52,031 nucleotides of DNA from Streptomyces blattellae (GCF_009709555.1 NZ_WJBG01000239.1:1-52031); one strand, 5' to 3'. Positions 14,189-22,502 are shown, numbered from the stretch's first letter. Notes: generated by a model not told the origin, from the sequence alone. Program-made: numbers and translations.

Positions 14189-15406
14189 TCAGGTGCGGCG
14201 GACGAGTTGCGCGTACTGCTCGCCGGACAGTCCGTAGGTCCAGCCGGCCGCCGCGACCGGGTCGTCGAAGCGGTCGGGCACACCGAGGCCGTAGCGGCGG
14301 CGGGTGCCGTCCGGTTCGACGGAGCCGTTGACGGTGAGCAGCAGGCGCGCGGGGCGCCGCCAGAGGTCGAGTGGTACGTCGTAGAGGTGCAGACCGGAGC
14401 CGGGGTTGCCGGGGTCCGTGGCGGTGGCGACGAGGCGCAGCCGGGCCTGGTCGACGTAGGCCTGCCAGCCGATGCGCTCGATGGCGCTGCGCCGCACCTC
14501 GACGTTGTGCTCGGCGTGGATGCGGTCGACGGTCGGGTCGGTGATCGCCCACTCCGGGACGATCGTGCCGTGCAGCGCGTGCAGGCGGGTGCCGTCGGCG
14601 AACCGTACGGCAGGCCCGTCGGCGCGGTGGAGTCGCCGCTCGCCCTGGTCGCCGAGGCGCTCGGTGTGCAGTTCGGCGGGTCGTTCCGCCAGCACGCACA
14701 CGCCGTCACCGGCCCACCACCAGCCGGTGGACCGGGCGAGGTCGGCCCAGAGGCCGAGCTGGTGGGCGTCGGCGCCGAGGTAGCGGACGAGGCCGAGGCG
14801 GGCGCGGATCTCGTAGGGCGCGATCCAGTACGCCTCGTGCTGGCCGTGCCAGGTCAGGGTGAAGGCGTCGGCGGGCAGGAACGCCGTGCGCAGGGGAGCG
14901 CGGACCGCGTCGCGCAGGCTCGTGGTCAGCGGGCTGTCCACGGCGGCCCGGAGCACGGCGTCCCAGGTCGCGCCCGCGGCCAGCGCCGCCTCCGGTGTGG
15001 GGCCGGGTCCGCCCGGGCGGGGCGAGGTGTCCCACCCCCTGCCCCAGGCCCATGGATCACGCCTCAGCCGTTCGTCCATGCGTTCGCGCAGATCCGCGGC
15101 CAGGCAGGCCAGCCGGGCGGGCACGGGACTCTTGCGCAGGTTGGTGGCGGAGGCGCGAAGCGCGGCCGATGGGAAACTGCACCGATCGTCGCGTACCTCG
15201 CTGACTCCCGCCACGGGCGACGGGGCCCAGACGAACCGGGGTGGCGGCTCGCCGAGGAGGCGGTACAGGTCGGTGATGGCCGATTCGGCCCGGGCCCGGT
15301 CGGACGGGCCTGTGGTGAGTCCGTGCCGCAGCCATTCGTCGCGCAGGGCGCGGGCCGGGGCGACCCACTCGGCGGTGGAGTGGGGACGTGCCGTCCTGGG
15401 GCTCAC
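14189..15406 (-). CDS. DUF6745 domain-containing protein
   Basis: The 405-residue protein ends in the pattern I associate with Streptomyces DUF6745: GWWWAGDGVCVLAERPAELHTE, then LHRADGPAVRFADGTRLHALHGTIVPEWAI, RIHAEHNVEVRRSAIERIGW, and SVEPDGTRRRYGLGVPDRF...AGWTYGL. A HGQHEAYWIAPYEIRARLGL segment lies mid-protein. No catalytic motif is known. GTG 15406 is the likely start. It overlaps by GTGA the end of a 12-codon frame (MMKRKADLEVLR, 15403-15441), which may couple translation, since no ribosome-binding site precedes the GTG. A longer frame to 15499 exists but codes for arginine- and proline-rich sequence unlike the family. Confidence 0.75.
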   Translation of the reverse strand: MSPRTARPHSTAEWVAPARALRDEWLRHGLTTGPSDRARAESAITDLYRLLGEPPPRFVWAPSPVAGVSEVRDDRCSFPSAALRASATNLRKSPVPARLACLAADLRERMDERLRRDPWAWGRGWDTSPRPGGPGPTPEAALAAGATWDAVLRAAVDSPLTTSLRDAVRAPLRTAFLPADAFTLTWHGQHEAYWIAPYEIRARLGLVRYLGADAHQLGLWADLARSTGWWWAGDGVCVLAERPAELHTERLGDQGERRLHRADGPAVRFADGTRLHALHGTIVPEWAITDPTVDRIHAEHNVEVRRSAIERIGWQAYVDQARLRLVATATDPGNPGSGLHLYDVPLDLWRRPARLLLTVNGSVEPDGTRRRYGLGVPDRFDDPVAAAGWTYGLSGEQYAQLVRRT

Positions 15407-15554
15407 CGGAGGACTTCGAGGTCCGCCTTTCGCTTCATCATGCGGAGGATCGTGACAGCAGCGCCGCCGGGGCGCAACCGAGTTATGCGCGCCCCTCAAT
15501 TGCGGGCGCGGGCGGCCCAGGCGTACTTCGGCGTCGCCTGAGCCGCCCGTCGCG
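15407..15554. other. Intergenic region between DUF6745 and arabinofuranosidase genes
   Basis: Both neighbours are on the minus strand. A small GC hairpin (GGGGCG 15469-15474 with CGCCCC 15490-15495) could terminate the arabinofuranosidase transcript. The promoter of the DUF6745 gene should also be here, but I cannot name boxes. Confidence 0.4.
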
Positions 15555-18038
15555 TCACCGCTGCTTGATCCGCAGGAAGGTGACCGAGTTCGCCGGGAAG
15601 GTGTACGTGAACTTCTCGGCGACCCCCTGGAAGGTGGACGTCACCGGGGTCACCGGCGTGTCCGTCTCGGTGTTCACCTCGTCGGGTTCGGCGGCCAGGG
15701 TGCTCACCCGGGCCTTCGAGGCGACCTTGGCGGTGCCGAGGTCGATCGCCGTACGGGCCTGAGTGGACTGGGCGTTGACGACCTTGACGATCAGGTCACC
15801 GGTCTTCGCGTCCGCGGTGACGACCTGGCGGAACGGCTCGGCCGGCTTGTCGTCGGTGAAGCTGCCCCACTCCTGGCCGTCCAGGTAGAGGGTCACCTGA
15901 CGGCCCCGCACCTTGATGTCGATGTCGTAGGCGCGGCCCGTCTCGATCGACCCGGCCTTGGAGATCAGCGTCGACTTGCCGCCGTCCACGGCCTGTTCGA
16001 CGGCGGACTGGGTGTTGTTCCAGCCGCCCAGATTCCACCAGTAGTAGTTGCCGGTGTCCTTGACGCCGAAGGCGACGAGGAAGCCCTCCCGGCCGGACTG
16101 CTTGGTGGCCTTCACGTGCAGGTCGTAGTTCTGCCAGGCCGGGTCGCCGGCCGTGACCATGGTGTTCTCGGCCACGGCGTCCGTCTGGACGTACTGCCCG
16201 TCCTGGACGCTCCAGCTGCCGGTGCCGCCCTGCGTCCACTTCGACGCGTCTGCGGAGAAGTCGTCGCTGAACAGCGTCGAGCCGTCCTCGCCGGTGACCT
16301 CGACATCGTCGTACGCCGCACTGGTCGCCCAGGTCGACAGGCCGACGGCGCCGGTGATCGGCCCGCTGACGTCCGGGGTGCTGGTGGCGGTGGACGGGAC
16401 GACACGGTCGCCGACGTTGTTCATGAACAGCTTCTGGACCTCGTAGTTGGCCGAGTTCCAGGAGGCGTGGTTGTTGAACCAGATCATGTCCGGGCGCCAC
16501 TGCACATAATCCTCGTTGGCGAGCAGCGGGGCGTAGGAGGCGAGCTTGACGACGTCGGCGTTGCGTTCCAGGCCGGTCATGTACGCGGCTTCGGAGAGGG
16601 CGTTGTTGAAGGTGTTGCCCTGGGAGGCGTACTCGCCGAGGAAGACCTTGGGACCGCTGCGGTCGTAGCTGTCGTAGCGCTCGTTGTTCTGCAGGAACCA
16701 CTGCGGGCTGTTGTAGTAGTGCTCGTCGACCATGTCGACGTCGCCCTCGCGGTTGAGCTGCCAGGCGGTGTCGAAGGTCGTTCCGGCGTCGTCCGGGCCG
16801 GAGTTGGAGATCACCGTGATGTCGGGGTACTCGGCCTCGATCGCGGTCCGGAACTTCTCGAAGCGGGCGAAGAATTCGTTCGGCAGGTTCTCCTCGTTGC
16901 CGACGGCGAGGTGCGTGAGGTGGAAGGGCTCGGGGTGGCCCATCTCGGCGCGCTTCTTGCCCCAGGTGCTGGTCACAGGGCCGTTGGCGAACTCGATCAG
17001 GTCCAGGGTGTCCTGGATGTGCCGCTGGAGCAGCGCCTCGTCGTCGGTGGCCCGGTTCTGGCCGCAGCCGGTGACGAGGGCGGGTACGACGGGCAGCGGC
17101 ATCGCGCCGATGTCCTCGGAGAAGCGGAAGTACTCGTAGTAGCCGAGGCCGTAACTCTGGTTGTAGCCCCAGAAGTTGGCGTTCGTGGCGCGTTCCTCGA
17201 CCGGGCCGATGGTGTCCTTCCACTGGTACGAGCGCTTGCGCTGCCAGCCGGAGGCCTCGCTGTAGTCCTGCATGGAGCCGGTGTTGACCAGACAGCCGCC
17301 GGGGAAGCGCACGAAGCCCGGGTTCAGGGCCTCGATCCTCTCGGCGAGGTCCTTGCGCAGGCCGTTCGGCTGGTGCTTGTAGGTGTCGCGCGGGAAGAGG
17401 GAGACCTCGTCGACCGCGGCGGCACTCGACGAGGTGACGGTCAGCCGGCCGCGGTTGCTGGTGCGGGTCGCGGTGAAGGTGGCCGTGTACTTCGCCCAGC
17501 CGCCCTTCGCGGCGACCTGGCGGGTGGTCGCGAGTGTGCCCGGCGCGTCCTTCAGGGTCACGCTGAGCGTGGTGCCGCTGTCGGCGCGGGCCCATACGGA
17601 GAAGTCGTACTTCTTGCCCTGCTCGACATGGATGCCGGTGTTGTATCCGGCGTTCGTGACCGATGAACCGGCGCCCAGGGAGAGGTAGTTGCGGTTGCGC
17701 TCATTGAGGCGCCCGGCGTCGTTCACGACGTCTGCCGTCCCGGCGACCGCCCATGAGGTGAGGGGCGTGTACGCGGTGTTGTCGGCGGTGGAGTACTCGA
17801 AGGACCGGTTCTGCACCAGCTCGGCGTACAGTCCGCCGTCGGCGGCCCGGTTGATGTCCTCGAAGAAGACGCCGTACATCGTGTCGTCGATCTTCGCGCC
17901 CTGGGAGGCGGGGTCGACGGTGATCGCGTAGTCGGCGACGGCCTCGGCGTGCGCGGGGGCGGGCAGGGCGACGGCCGCCGTCAGGAGGGCGGTGGCGGTG
18001 AGGCCCTGTCTCCAGCGCGTGCGGGTGGTGCGTGACAT
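15555..18038 (-). CDS. Secreted GH51 alpha-L-arabinofuranosidase with inserted carbohydrate-binding modules
   Basis: The 827-residue exoenzyme removes terminal arabinofuranosyl groups from arabinoxylan or arabinan. A Sec signal peptide (1 to about 31, ending APAHA) precedes the GH51 start VDPASQGAKIDDTMYGVFFEDINRAADGGLYAELVQNRSFE. A CBM4_9-like module is inserted at about 85-217. The (beta/alpha)8 barrel then resumes with FVRFPGGCLV. The acid/base Glu is E382 in LAVGNEEN and the nucleophile is E469 in VFLGEYASQ. A concanavalin/LamG-like domain follows at about 565-735, and the usual GH51 C-terminal beta domain ends the protein. Single gene with its own promoter. A 7-bp TTCGAA-type inverted repeat lies upstream. 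Confidence 0.93.
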   Translation of the reverse strand: MSRTTRTRWRQGLTATALLTAAVALPAPAHAEAVADYAITVDPASQGAKIDDTMYGVFFEDINRAADGGLYAELVQNRSFEYSTADNTAYTPLTSWAVAGTADVVNDAGRLNERNRNYLSLGAGSSVTNAGYNTGIHVEQGKKYDFSVWARADSGTTLSVTLKDAPGTLATTRQVAAKGGWAKYTATFTATRTSNRGRLTVTSSSAAAVDEVSLFPRDTYKHQPNGLRKDLAERIEALNPGFVRFPGGCLVNTGSMQDYSEASGWQRKRSYQWKDTIGPVEERATNANFWGYNQSYGLGYYEYFRFSEDIGAMPLPVVPALVTGCGQNRATDDEALLQRHIQDTLDLIEFANGPVTSTWGKKRAEMGHPEPFHLTHLAVGNEENLPNEFFARFEKFRTAIEAEYPDITVISNSGPDDAGTTFDTAWQLNREGDVDMVDEHYYNSPQWFLQNNERYDSYDRSGPKVFLGEYASQGNTFNNALSEAAYMTGLERNADVVKLASYAPLLANEDYVQWRPDMIWFNNHASWNSANYEVQKLFMNNVGDRVVPSTATSTPDVSGPITGAVGLSTWATSAAYDDVEVTGEDGSTLFSDDFSADASKWTQGGTGSWSVQDGQYVQTDAVAENTMVTAGDPAWQNYDLHVKATKQSGREGFLVAFGVKDTGNYYWWNLGGWNNTQSAVEQAVDGGKSTLISKAGSIETGRAYDIDIKVRGRQVTLYLDGQEWGSFTDDKPAEPFRQVVTADAKTGDLIVKVVNAQSTQARTAIDLGTAKVASKARVSTLAAEPDEVNTETDTPVTPVTSTFQGVAEKFTYTFPANSVTFLRIKQR

Positions 18039-18059
18039 GGATACTCCGCGGCTCTAGCT

Positions 18060-18094
18060 GTTCGAAATATCGGGCTATGGTCAGCACTTCGAAC
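18060..18094. promoter_or_regulatory. Inverted repeat upstream of the arabinofuranosidase gene
   Basis: GTTCGAA (18060-18066) and TTCGAAC (18088-18094) form 7-bp arms 21 bp apart, 22-56 bp upstream of the ATG. Placement across the expected promoter makes it a candidate operator for a sugar-responsive repressor. The regulator is unknown. Confidence 0.4.
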
Positions 18095-18395
18095 GGCAAG
18101 ATAAGGAGGTGACCGGGGCACGTCAATGGGTCACGCACAGGCGGATGGGACGGAAAGCGTTACGGAATGGGCGAGTTGCGGCCGGTGCCGGATGTGCCGG
18201 CGTCTCCGGCCGGCACCTGGCGGTCCGTACGGCCCGTGCGGGATCTCGCGAGTCGAGCGAGAACCGGGGGCACTCCGTCGCCGTCGGACAGGCATGACCT
18301 GTCAAACCCCCGGAGCGAACCGTCCTCCACCGCCGGCCACTGACGCACCCCTTGGTGCATCGGCGGTCCGGCCAGGCGCTGGTCCTCACGACCGG
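18095..18395. other. Intergenic region between arabinofuranosidase and histidine phosphatase-like genes
   Basis: I see no gene here. Open frames on both strands are arginine- and proline-rich shadows. A short hairpin GACAGG-CATGA-CCTGTC (18287-18303) lies downstream of the phosphatase-like gene and may terminate it. An AAGGAGGTG at 18103-18111 is not followed by a believable coding frame. Confidence 0.5.
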
Positions 18396-18989
18396 CTACG
18401 TGCGCGTGGGCTGAGCCGGCGCCCCCTCGAAGCGCAGATTCCAGCGCCCCGCCCGGCCCGTGACGGTGGTCGCCGACAGGGGGCGGACATCGATGTTCCA
18501 GTACGTCGACGGCGGCGCCTTCAGCGCGTACACCAGCGCCGCGCGGATCACCGAGGGCTCGGCCACGGCGACGATCCGGCCCCCGTCGTCGACCGGCCGG
18601 GTGTCGAGCCAGCCGCCGACCCGGGTGATGAAGGCGAGCAGCGACTCACCGCCGTGCGGCGTGCCGCGGGGGTCGGCGAGCCACGCGTCCACCGCCTCCG
18701 GCTCCCGCGCCATCGCCTCCCCCAGCGTGAGCCCCCGCCAGCGCCCCATGTCGCAGTCGCGCAGCGCGAGTTGCACCAGCGGCGCGTAGCCGAGGGCGTC
18801 ACCGGTGGCGCGGCTGCGCGGCGTCGGCGAGCAGTAGCGCAGCTCGGCCGCCGCGAGCGGGATCAGATCCCGGGCGGCCCGCTGCACCTCGCCCCAGCCC
18901 GCCTGATCCAGCGGCCGGTCGTCCTCGAACCGCTCCGCCAGCAGCGGCGAGCTGCGCGCGGCGGCGACGAACGTGACCCGAAGTGGCAT
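18396..18989 (-). CDS. Histidine phosphatase-fold protein lacking the RHG motif
   Basis: The 197-residue protein aligns by eye with the histidine phosphatase (phosphoglycerate mutase-like) superfamily: LLAERFEDDRPLDQAGWGEVQRA at the N-terminus, AELRYCSPTPRSRATGDALG, ALRDCDMGRWRGLTLGEAM and PHGGESLLAFITRVGGWLD. The catalytic RHG triplet that should follow the first strand is AAARS here (VTFVAAARSSP). The late catalytic His is replaced too (VAVAEPSVIRA instead of a VSHG-type motif). The arginine in PRSRAT and the Glu in GGES are kept. It is probably a catalytically dead or repurposed relative. As I recall it, this subfamily sits near cobalt transporter genes in Streptomyces, but none is in this window. 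Start at ATG 18989. Confidence 0.82.
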   Translation of the reverse strand: MPLRVTFVAAARSSPLLAERFEDDRPLDQAGWGEVQRAARDLIPLAAAELRYCSPTPRSRATGDALGYAPLVQLALRDCDMGRWRGLTLGEAMAREPEAVDAWLADPRGTPHGGESLLAFITRVGGWLDTRPVDDGGRIVAVAEPSVIRAALVYALKAPPSTYWNIDVRPLSATTVTGRAGRWNLRFEGAPAQPTRT

Positions 18990-19085
18990 ACAGGGATCGT
19001 GAATCGCGGAAAGTGTGCAGGTCAAGGGGGAATACTTGGGAGTTACTAGGGAGTTACCCAGGGTATGTGAAGCCTTACCTCACGG

Positions 19086-19865
19086 TCAGGACCGATGGGG
19101 CGATTCACTCGAAAATCCCGACTGACGACCTGCGGGTTTCTCCCAGACCGAGACATGCCCCCGGCTCTCACCGGTGAACGGTTCGCGTGACCATCCCTCC
19201 CAGCGATCCCGCAGCCGCAGCCCGGCGAGGCGGGCCATCAGGTCCAGTTCGGAGGGCCAGACATAGCGGAACGGAAGGGACCAGTGCTCGGCGTGGCCGT
19301 CCACGACGGTGACGTAGTTCGAGCTCATCGCCTGGGTGGCGACGTCGTAGGTGTCGAACGCCCATCGGGTGGGGCTGATGGTGAACGGTACGGCGGTCTG
19401 CCCCGGCGGCAGCAGGCGCAGTTGCGGCACTCCGACCTCGACGACGAAACAGCCGCCGGGTGCCAGATGCGCGGCGGCGTTGCGGAAGCAGTCCACCTGC
19501 GCGTCCTGCGTCGTCAGGTTGTTGATCGTGTTGAAGACGAGGTAGGTGACCGTGAACTCGCCCGGCGCCCGTGTCGTCGCGAAGTCGCCGATGGTCACAC
19601 CGACCTCGTCACCCCCGGGCTTGTCGCGCAGCCGGTTCGCCATCGCCCGGGACAGCTCGATGCCGTGCACCGGCACTCCGCGCGCGGCGAGCGGCAGCGC
19701 GATCCGGCCGGTGCCGACGCCGAACTCCAGCGCCGCGCCGTCGCCGGCGAGTCCGGCCAGCAGGTCGACCGCCGGATCCACCACCTCCGGGCGGAACATG
19801 TCCGCCGCCGACCGGTCGTACCCGGCCGCGATGCTCTCTGAGAAGTAACCGTCCTCGTCGTCCAT
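19086..19865 (-). CDS. Class I SAM-dependent methyltransferase
   Basis: A 259-residue cytosolic methyltransferase. Motif I reads ALEFGVGTGRIALPLAARGVPVHGIELS (about 44-71), with the acidic residue Glu at the end of strand 2. Motif post-I/II follows in GEFTVTYLVFNTINNL, and AAAHLAPGGCFVVEVGVP is motif III. The C-terminal half is beta-rich (RWAFDTYDVATQAMSSNYV, then YVWPSELDLMARLAGLRLRDRW). The substrate is not evident. Small-molecule methylation is typical for the group. ATG 19865 is preferred over the long upstream frame, which is arginine-rich. The gene stands alone between the phosphatase-like gene and the MocR regulator and has no obvious operon partner. Confidence 0.88.
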   Translation of the reverse strand: MDDEDGYFSESIAAGYDRSAADMFRPEVVDPAVDLLAGLAGDGAALEFGVGTGRIALPLAARGVPVHGIELSRAMANRLRDKPGGDEVGVTIGDFATTRAPGEFTVTYLVFNTINNLTTQDAQVDCFRNAAAHLAPGGCFVVEVGVPQLRLLPPGQTAVPFTISPTRWAFDTYDVATQAMSSNYVTVVDGHAEHWSLPFRYVWPSELDLMARLAGLRLRDRWEGWSREPFTGESRGHVSVWEKPAGRQSGFSSESPHRS

Positions 19866-19902
19866 GCCGGGACCGTACCGCTCACGGCCGCACGGGCGGG
19901 GG

Positions 19903-21345
19903 TCATTTTCGCCCGGACACCTCGTCGGCAGCCGTACGCAGCCGCCGTACCCCTTCTGTGATCTCGCCCGTCCCCGTCGCGGCCGCAAAGCTCAACCGCA
20001 CATGCCCGGCCGGGGGTTCGGCGCTGAAGTAGGGGCGGCCGGGGGTGATCGCGACGCCCGCGCGCAGGGCGGCGGCGGTGAGGAGGGCCTCGTCGGTGCC
20101 GTCGGGCAGCCGCAGCCAGAGGTGGTAGCCGCCGGACGGGGTGTGCGGCAGGGCGAGTTCGGGGAGGCCGGCCCCGAGAGCGGCCGTCATCGTGTCGCGG
20201 CGGGTCTTCAACTCGGCTGAGATCGACCGGAGATGGCGTGGCCAGGCGGGCGATCCGGCGAGTTCGAGCGCGGCCTCCTGAAGGGGGCGCGGCACGAAGA
20301 AGGTGTCGACGATCTGGATGGCGCGCAGCCGCTCCAGCGCCGGGCCGCGTGCGGCGAGCGCGCTCACTCGGAAGCTCGGCGAGGTGGCCTTGGTGAGCGA
20401 GCTGACGTGGACGACGACTCCGTCGAGGTCGTCGGCGACCAGCGGACGCGGCAGCGGTCCGGCGTCCTGGTGCACCAGCCGTCGTACGAAGTCGTCCTCG
20501 ATCACGAACGCGCCCGCCTCCCGCGCGATGGCGACCACCTCCGCGCGGCGGTCCGCGGCGAGCACCGCCCCGGTCGGGTTCTGGAACAGCGGCTGGCAGA
20601 CGAAGAGCCGGGCCCCACTCGCCCGGAACGCGTCGGCGAGCAGGGCGGGGCGCACGCCGTCCGGGTCGACCGGCACCGGGACCGGCCGCAGTCCGGCCGC
20701 GCGGGCGATGGCCAGCATGCCGGGATAGGTCGGCGACTCGACGAGGACCGGCGCACCGGGCGGCGTCAGCGCGCGGAACGCGGTGGTCAGCGCCGCCTGG
20801 CCGCCCCCGCCGACCAGCACCTCGGCGGCCGTCACGGTGCCGCCGATCTCGCGGGCGAACCACTCGCGCAGCTCCGGCAGGCCGTCCATCGGCGGACGGC
20901 CCCACGCTCCCGGCCGGCGCCCCGCACGGACCAGCGCGGCGGTCAGCGCACGCTCGGGCTGGAGCGTGGGGTGCAGGTAGCCGCCGGTGAACTCGATCAC
21001 CCCGGGCGGCGGAGCCGCGAGCGAGACCACGACTCCGGAGGCGTCCACCGAGCGCGGTACGACATCGGCGGCGCCGTCCGCGCTGAGCGCGACCTCCTGC
21101 CAGGAGGTGTCCCCGGCGGGCGCGGGCGTCGTACGGGGCCGGGCGCGGAAGGCACCCGCGCCGGGGCGGGTCACCACCAGCCCCTCGGCGGCCAGCTGCG
21201 CCAGGGCACGCGAGACGGTCACCGGGCTGACCCGGTACCGCTCGACGAGGACACGGCTCGACGGGAGCTTTCCACCAGGTGAGTAGCGGTTGAGCTCCTG
21301 TCGCAGCCGATACACCAGTTCACCGACGCTGCTACGCTCGTGCAT
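19903..21345 (-). CDS. MocR-type GntR regulator with aminotransferase (PLP) domain
   Basis: The 480-residue protein has an N-terminal GntR winged helix (about 1-70: LRQELNRYSPGGKLPSSRVLVERYRVSPVTVSRALAQLAAEGLVV) fused to a fold-type I aminotransferase. PLP-domain marks are GGGGQAALTTAFRAL, SPTYPGMLAIARAAG, QNPTG, IEDDF and the Lys-bearing SSLTKATSPSFRVSAL. MocR proteins sense vitamin B6 or amino-acid derivatives and regulate the divergent gene, here an EamA transporter. Its ATG shares the tetranucleotide CATG with the start of that gene, so both promoters lie inside the opposite coding sequence and the mRNAs may be leaderless. An inverted repeat CGCTATC-N11-GATAGCG lies 16-40 bp upstream. Confidence 0.92.
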   Translation of the reverse strand: MHERSSVGELVYRLRQELNRYSPGGKLPSSRVLVERYRVSPVTVSRALAQLAAEGLVVTRPGAGAFRARPRTTPAPAGDTSWQEVALSADGAADVVPRSVDASGVVVSLAAPPPGVIEFTGGYLHPTLQPERALTAALVRAGRRPGAWGRPPMDGLPELREWFAREIGGTVTAAEVLVGGGGQAALTTAFRALTPPGAPVLVESPTYPGMLAIARAAGLRPVPVPVDPDGVRPALLADAFRASGARLFVCQPLFQNPTGAVLAADRRAEVVAIAREAGAFVIEDDFVRRLVHQDAGPLPRPLVADDLDGVVVHVSSLTKATSPSFRVSALAARGPALERLRAIQIVDTFFVPRPLQEAALELAGSPAWPRHLRSISAELKTRRDTMTAALGAGLPELALPHTPSGGYHLWLRLPDGTDEALLTAAALRAGVAITPGRPYFSAEPPAGHVRLSFAAATGTGEITEGVRRLRTAADEVSGRK

Positions 21346-22408
21346 GAGAACACAGAGTAGCGCTATCACCCCGACCGGGATAGCGGTCAGCGGTCGGCCC
21401 GGTACCGCCACAGGCACCCTTCAGGCCGCCCTGGGAGTCATCGCCTTCTCCCTCACCTTCCCCGCGACCGCATGGGGACTGGAAGGCTTCGGGCCGTGGT
21501 CCCTGGTCGCCGTGCGCAGTGTGCTCGCGGCACTGATCGCGGGCGGCTGTCTGCTGGCGCTTCGGGTACCGGTACCGCAACGAGCGCACTGGCCCGGACT
21601 GGCCGTGGTCGCCGCCGGAGTCGTCGTCGGCTTCCCGCTGCTGACGACCCTCGCCCTGCAGACCTCGACCACCGCCCACGCCGCCGTCGTGGTCGGCCTG
21701 CTCCCGCTGACCACCGCGCTCTGCTCCGCCCTGCGCGTCGGCACGAGGCGCTCCGCGGGACGTGCCACGTTCGGCCGTCGAGTATCTGCGGGACCGTCGT
21801 GGCTGGTCGCGCCCGCGCGGCGGAGCCGCATATGTCACAGCCCCGCGCCCCTTCGGGGCGCTACCGAACCGCAGCCGACCTCGCGAGACCCGCTCAGCCC
21901 CTCGCGCACCTTCTGGACGGCCGCGTTCGTGGGCGCCGCCGCGGTGGTCGTGTTCACCGTGCGGCAGAGCGGCGGCGCGCTGACCACCGCCGACCTGTAT
22001 CTCTTCGGGGCGCTGCTGATGTGCGCGGCCGGCTACACCGAGGGCGGTCGGCTGGCCCGGGTCATGCCGGGCTGGCAGGTCGTCGGCTGGGCGCTGGTGC
22101 TGTGTCTGCCGATCGGCGTGCCCGCGGCCGTGCTCGCCCTGTCGTACGAGCCGGTGCGGCTGACCGCGCACAGCGTGACCGGACTGCTGTGGGTCGCGGC
22201 GGGCTCCCAGTTCCTCGGCCTGGTCGTCTGGTACCGGGGCATGGCGGCGATCGGCATCCCCAAGGCCAGCCAGTTGCAGTTGGCCCAGCCGCTGCTCACA
22301 CTGGTGTGGTCGGTGCTGCTGCTGGGCGAGCACCTGACAGTGGCCGCCCCGCTCACGGCCGCGGCGGTGCTCGTCTGCATCGCCGTCACCCAGCGGGCGC
22401 GAGGCTGA
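21344..22408 (+). CDS. EamA/DMT-family exporter with a dispersed repeat inserted in its central loop
   Basis: The 354-residue inner-membrane transporter has about ten hydrophobic segments and two EamA halves (ALGVIAFSLTFPATAWGL ... VVVGLLPLTTALCSALR; then TFWTAAFVGAAAVVVFTV ... SQLQLAQPLLTLVWSVLLLGEHL). It probably exports an amino acid or metabolite under control of the divergent MocR regulator. Between the halves about 45 extra residues (VGTRRSAGRATF to SRDPLSPSRTF) are arginine- and proline-rich and encoded by a Streptomyces dispersed repeat (21784-21861). The insertion keeps the frame and falls in the cytosolic loop, so activity could survive. The ATG overlaps the divergent MocR start, and no ribosome-binding site is visible. 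Confidence 0.88.
   Translation: MRTQSSAITPTGIAVSGRPGTATGTLQAALGVIAFSLTFPATAWGLEGFGPWSLVAVRSVLAALIAGGCLLALRVPVPQRAHWPGLAVVAAGVVVGFPLLTTLALQTSTTAHAAVVVGLLPLTTALCSALRVGTRRSAGRATFGRRVSAGPSWLVAPARRSRICHSPAPLRGATEPQPTSRDPLSPSRTFWTAAFVGAAAVVVFTVRQSGGALTTADLYLFGALLMCAAGYTEGGRLARVMPGWQVVGWALVLCLPIGVPAAVLALSYEPVRLTAHSVTGLLWVAAGSQFLGLVVWYRGMAAIGIPKASQLQLAQPLLTLVWSVLLLGEHLTVAAPLTAAAVLVCIAVTQRARG
21358..21385. promoter_or_regulatory. Candidate MocR operator between divergent start codons
   Basis: CGCTATC (21361-21367) and GATAGCG (21379-21385) form a 7-bp inverted repeat with an 11-bp spacer. The self-complementary TAGCGCTA (21358-21365) overlaps it. The position 13-40 bp upstream of the MocR ATG and just inside the transporter gene fits autoregulation. 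Confidence 0.5.
21784..21861 (+). repeat. Streptomyces dispersed repeat inside the EamA gene
   Basis: The sequence TCTGCGGGACCGTCGTGGC, then GGTCGCGCCCGCGCGGCG and GAGCCGCATATGTCACAGCC, ends in the hairpin GCGCCCC-TTC-GGGGCGC (21845-21861). Parts recur at 27657-27693 and 39532-39559. I recall it as a common intergenic repeat in Streptomyces. Confidence 0.7.
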
Positions 22409-22502
22409 GCGGCGTGCACGCCCCGGTCCCGACCGGTGCCAGGCGCCGTAGACTCAAGGCCACGGACCGCTGCTCCCGCGCAGAGTGAGGAGGCCCTACA
22501 GA

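Noticed and set aside
18103..19049. A plus-strand gene starting after AAGGAGGTG
   Set aside because: The frame is antisense to the phosphatase-like gene and codes for low-complexity Arg/Pro sequence.
19055..19080. DmdR/DtxR-like iron box (TGAGGTAAGGCTTCACAT on the minus strand)
   Set aside because: It matches only part of the consensus, lies far from the phosphatase-like start and the neighbouring genes have no iron role.
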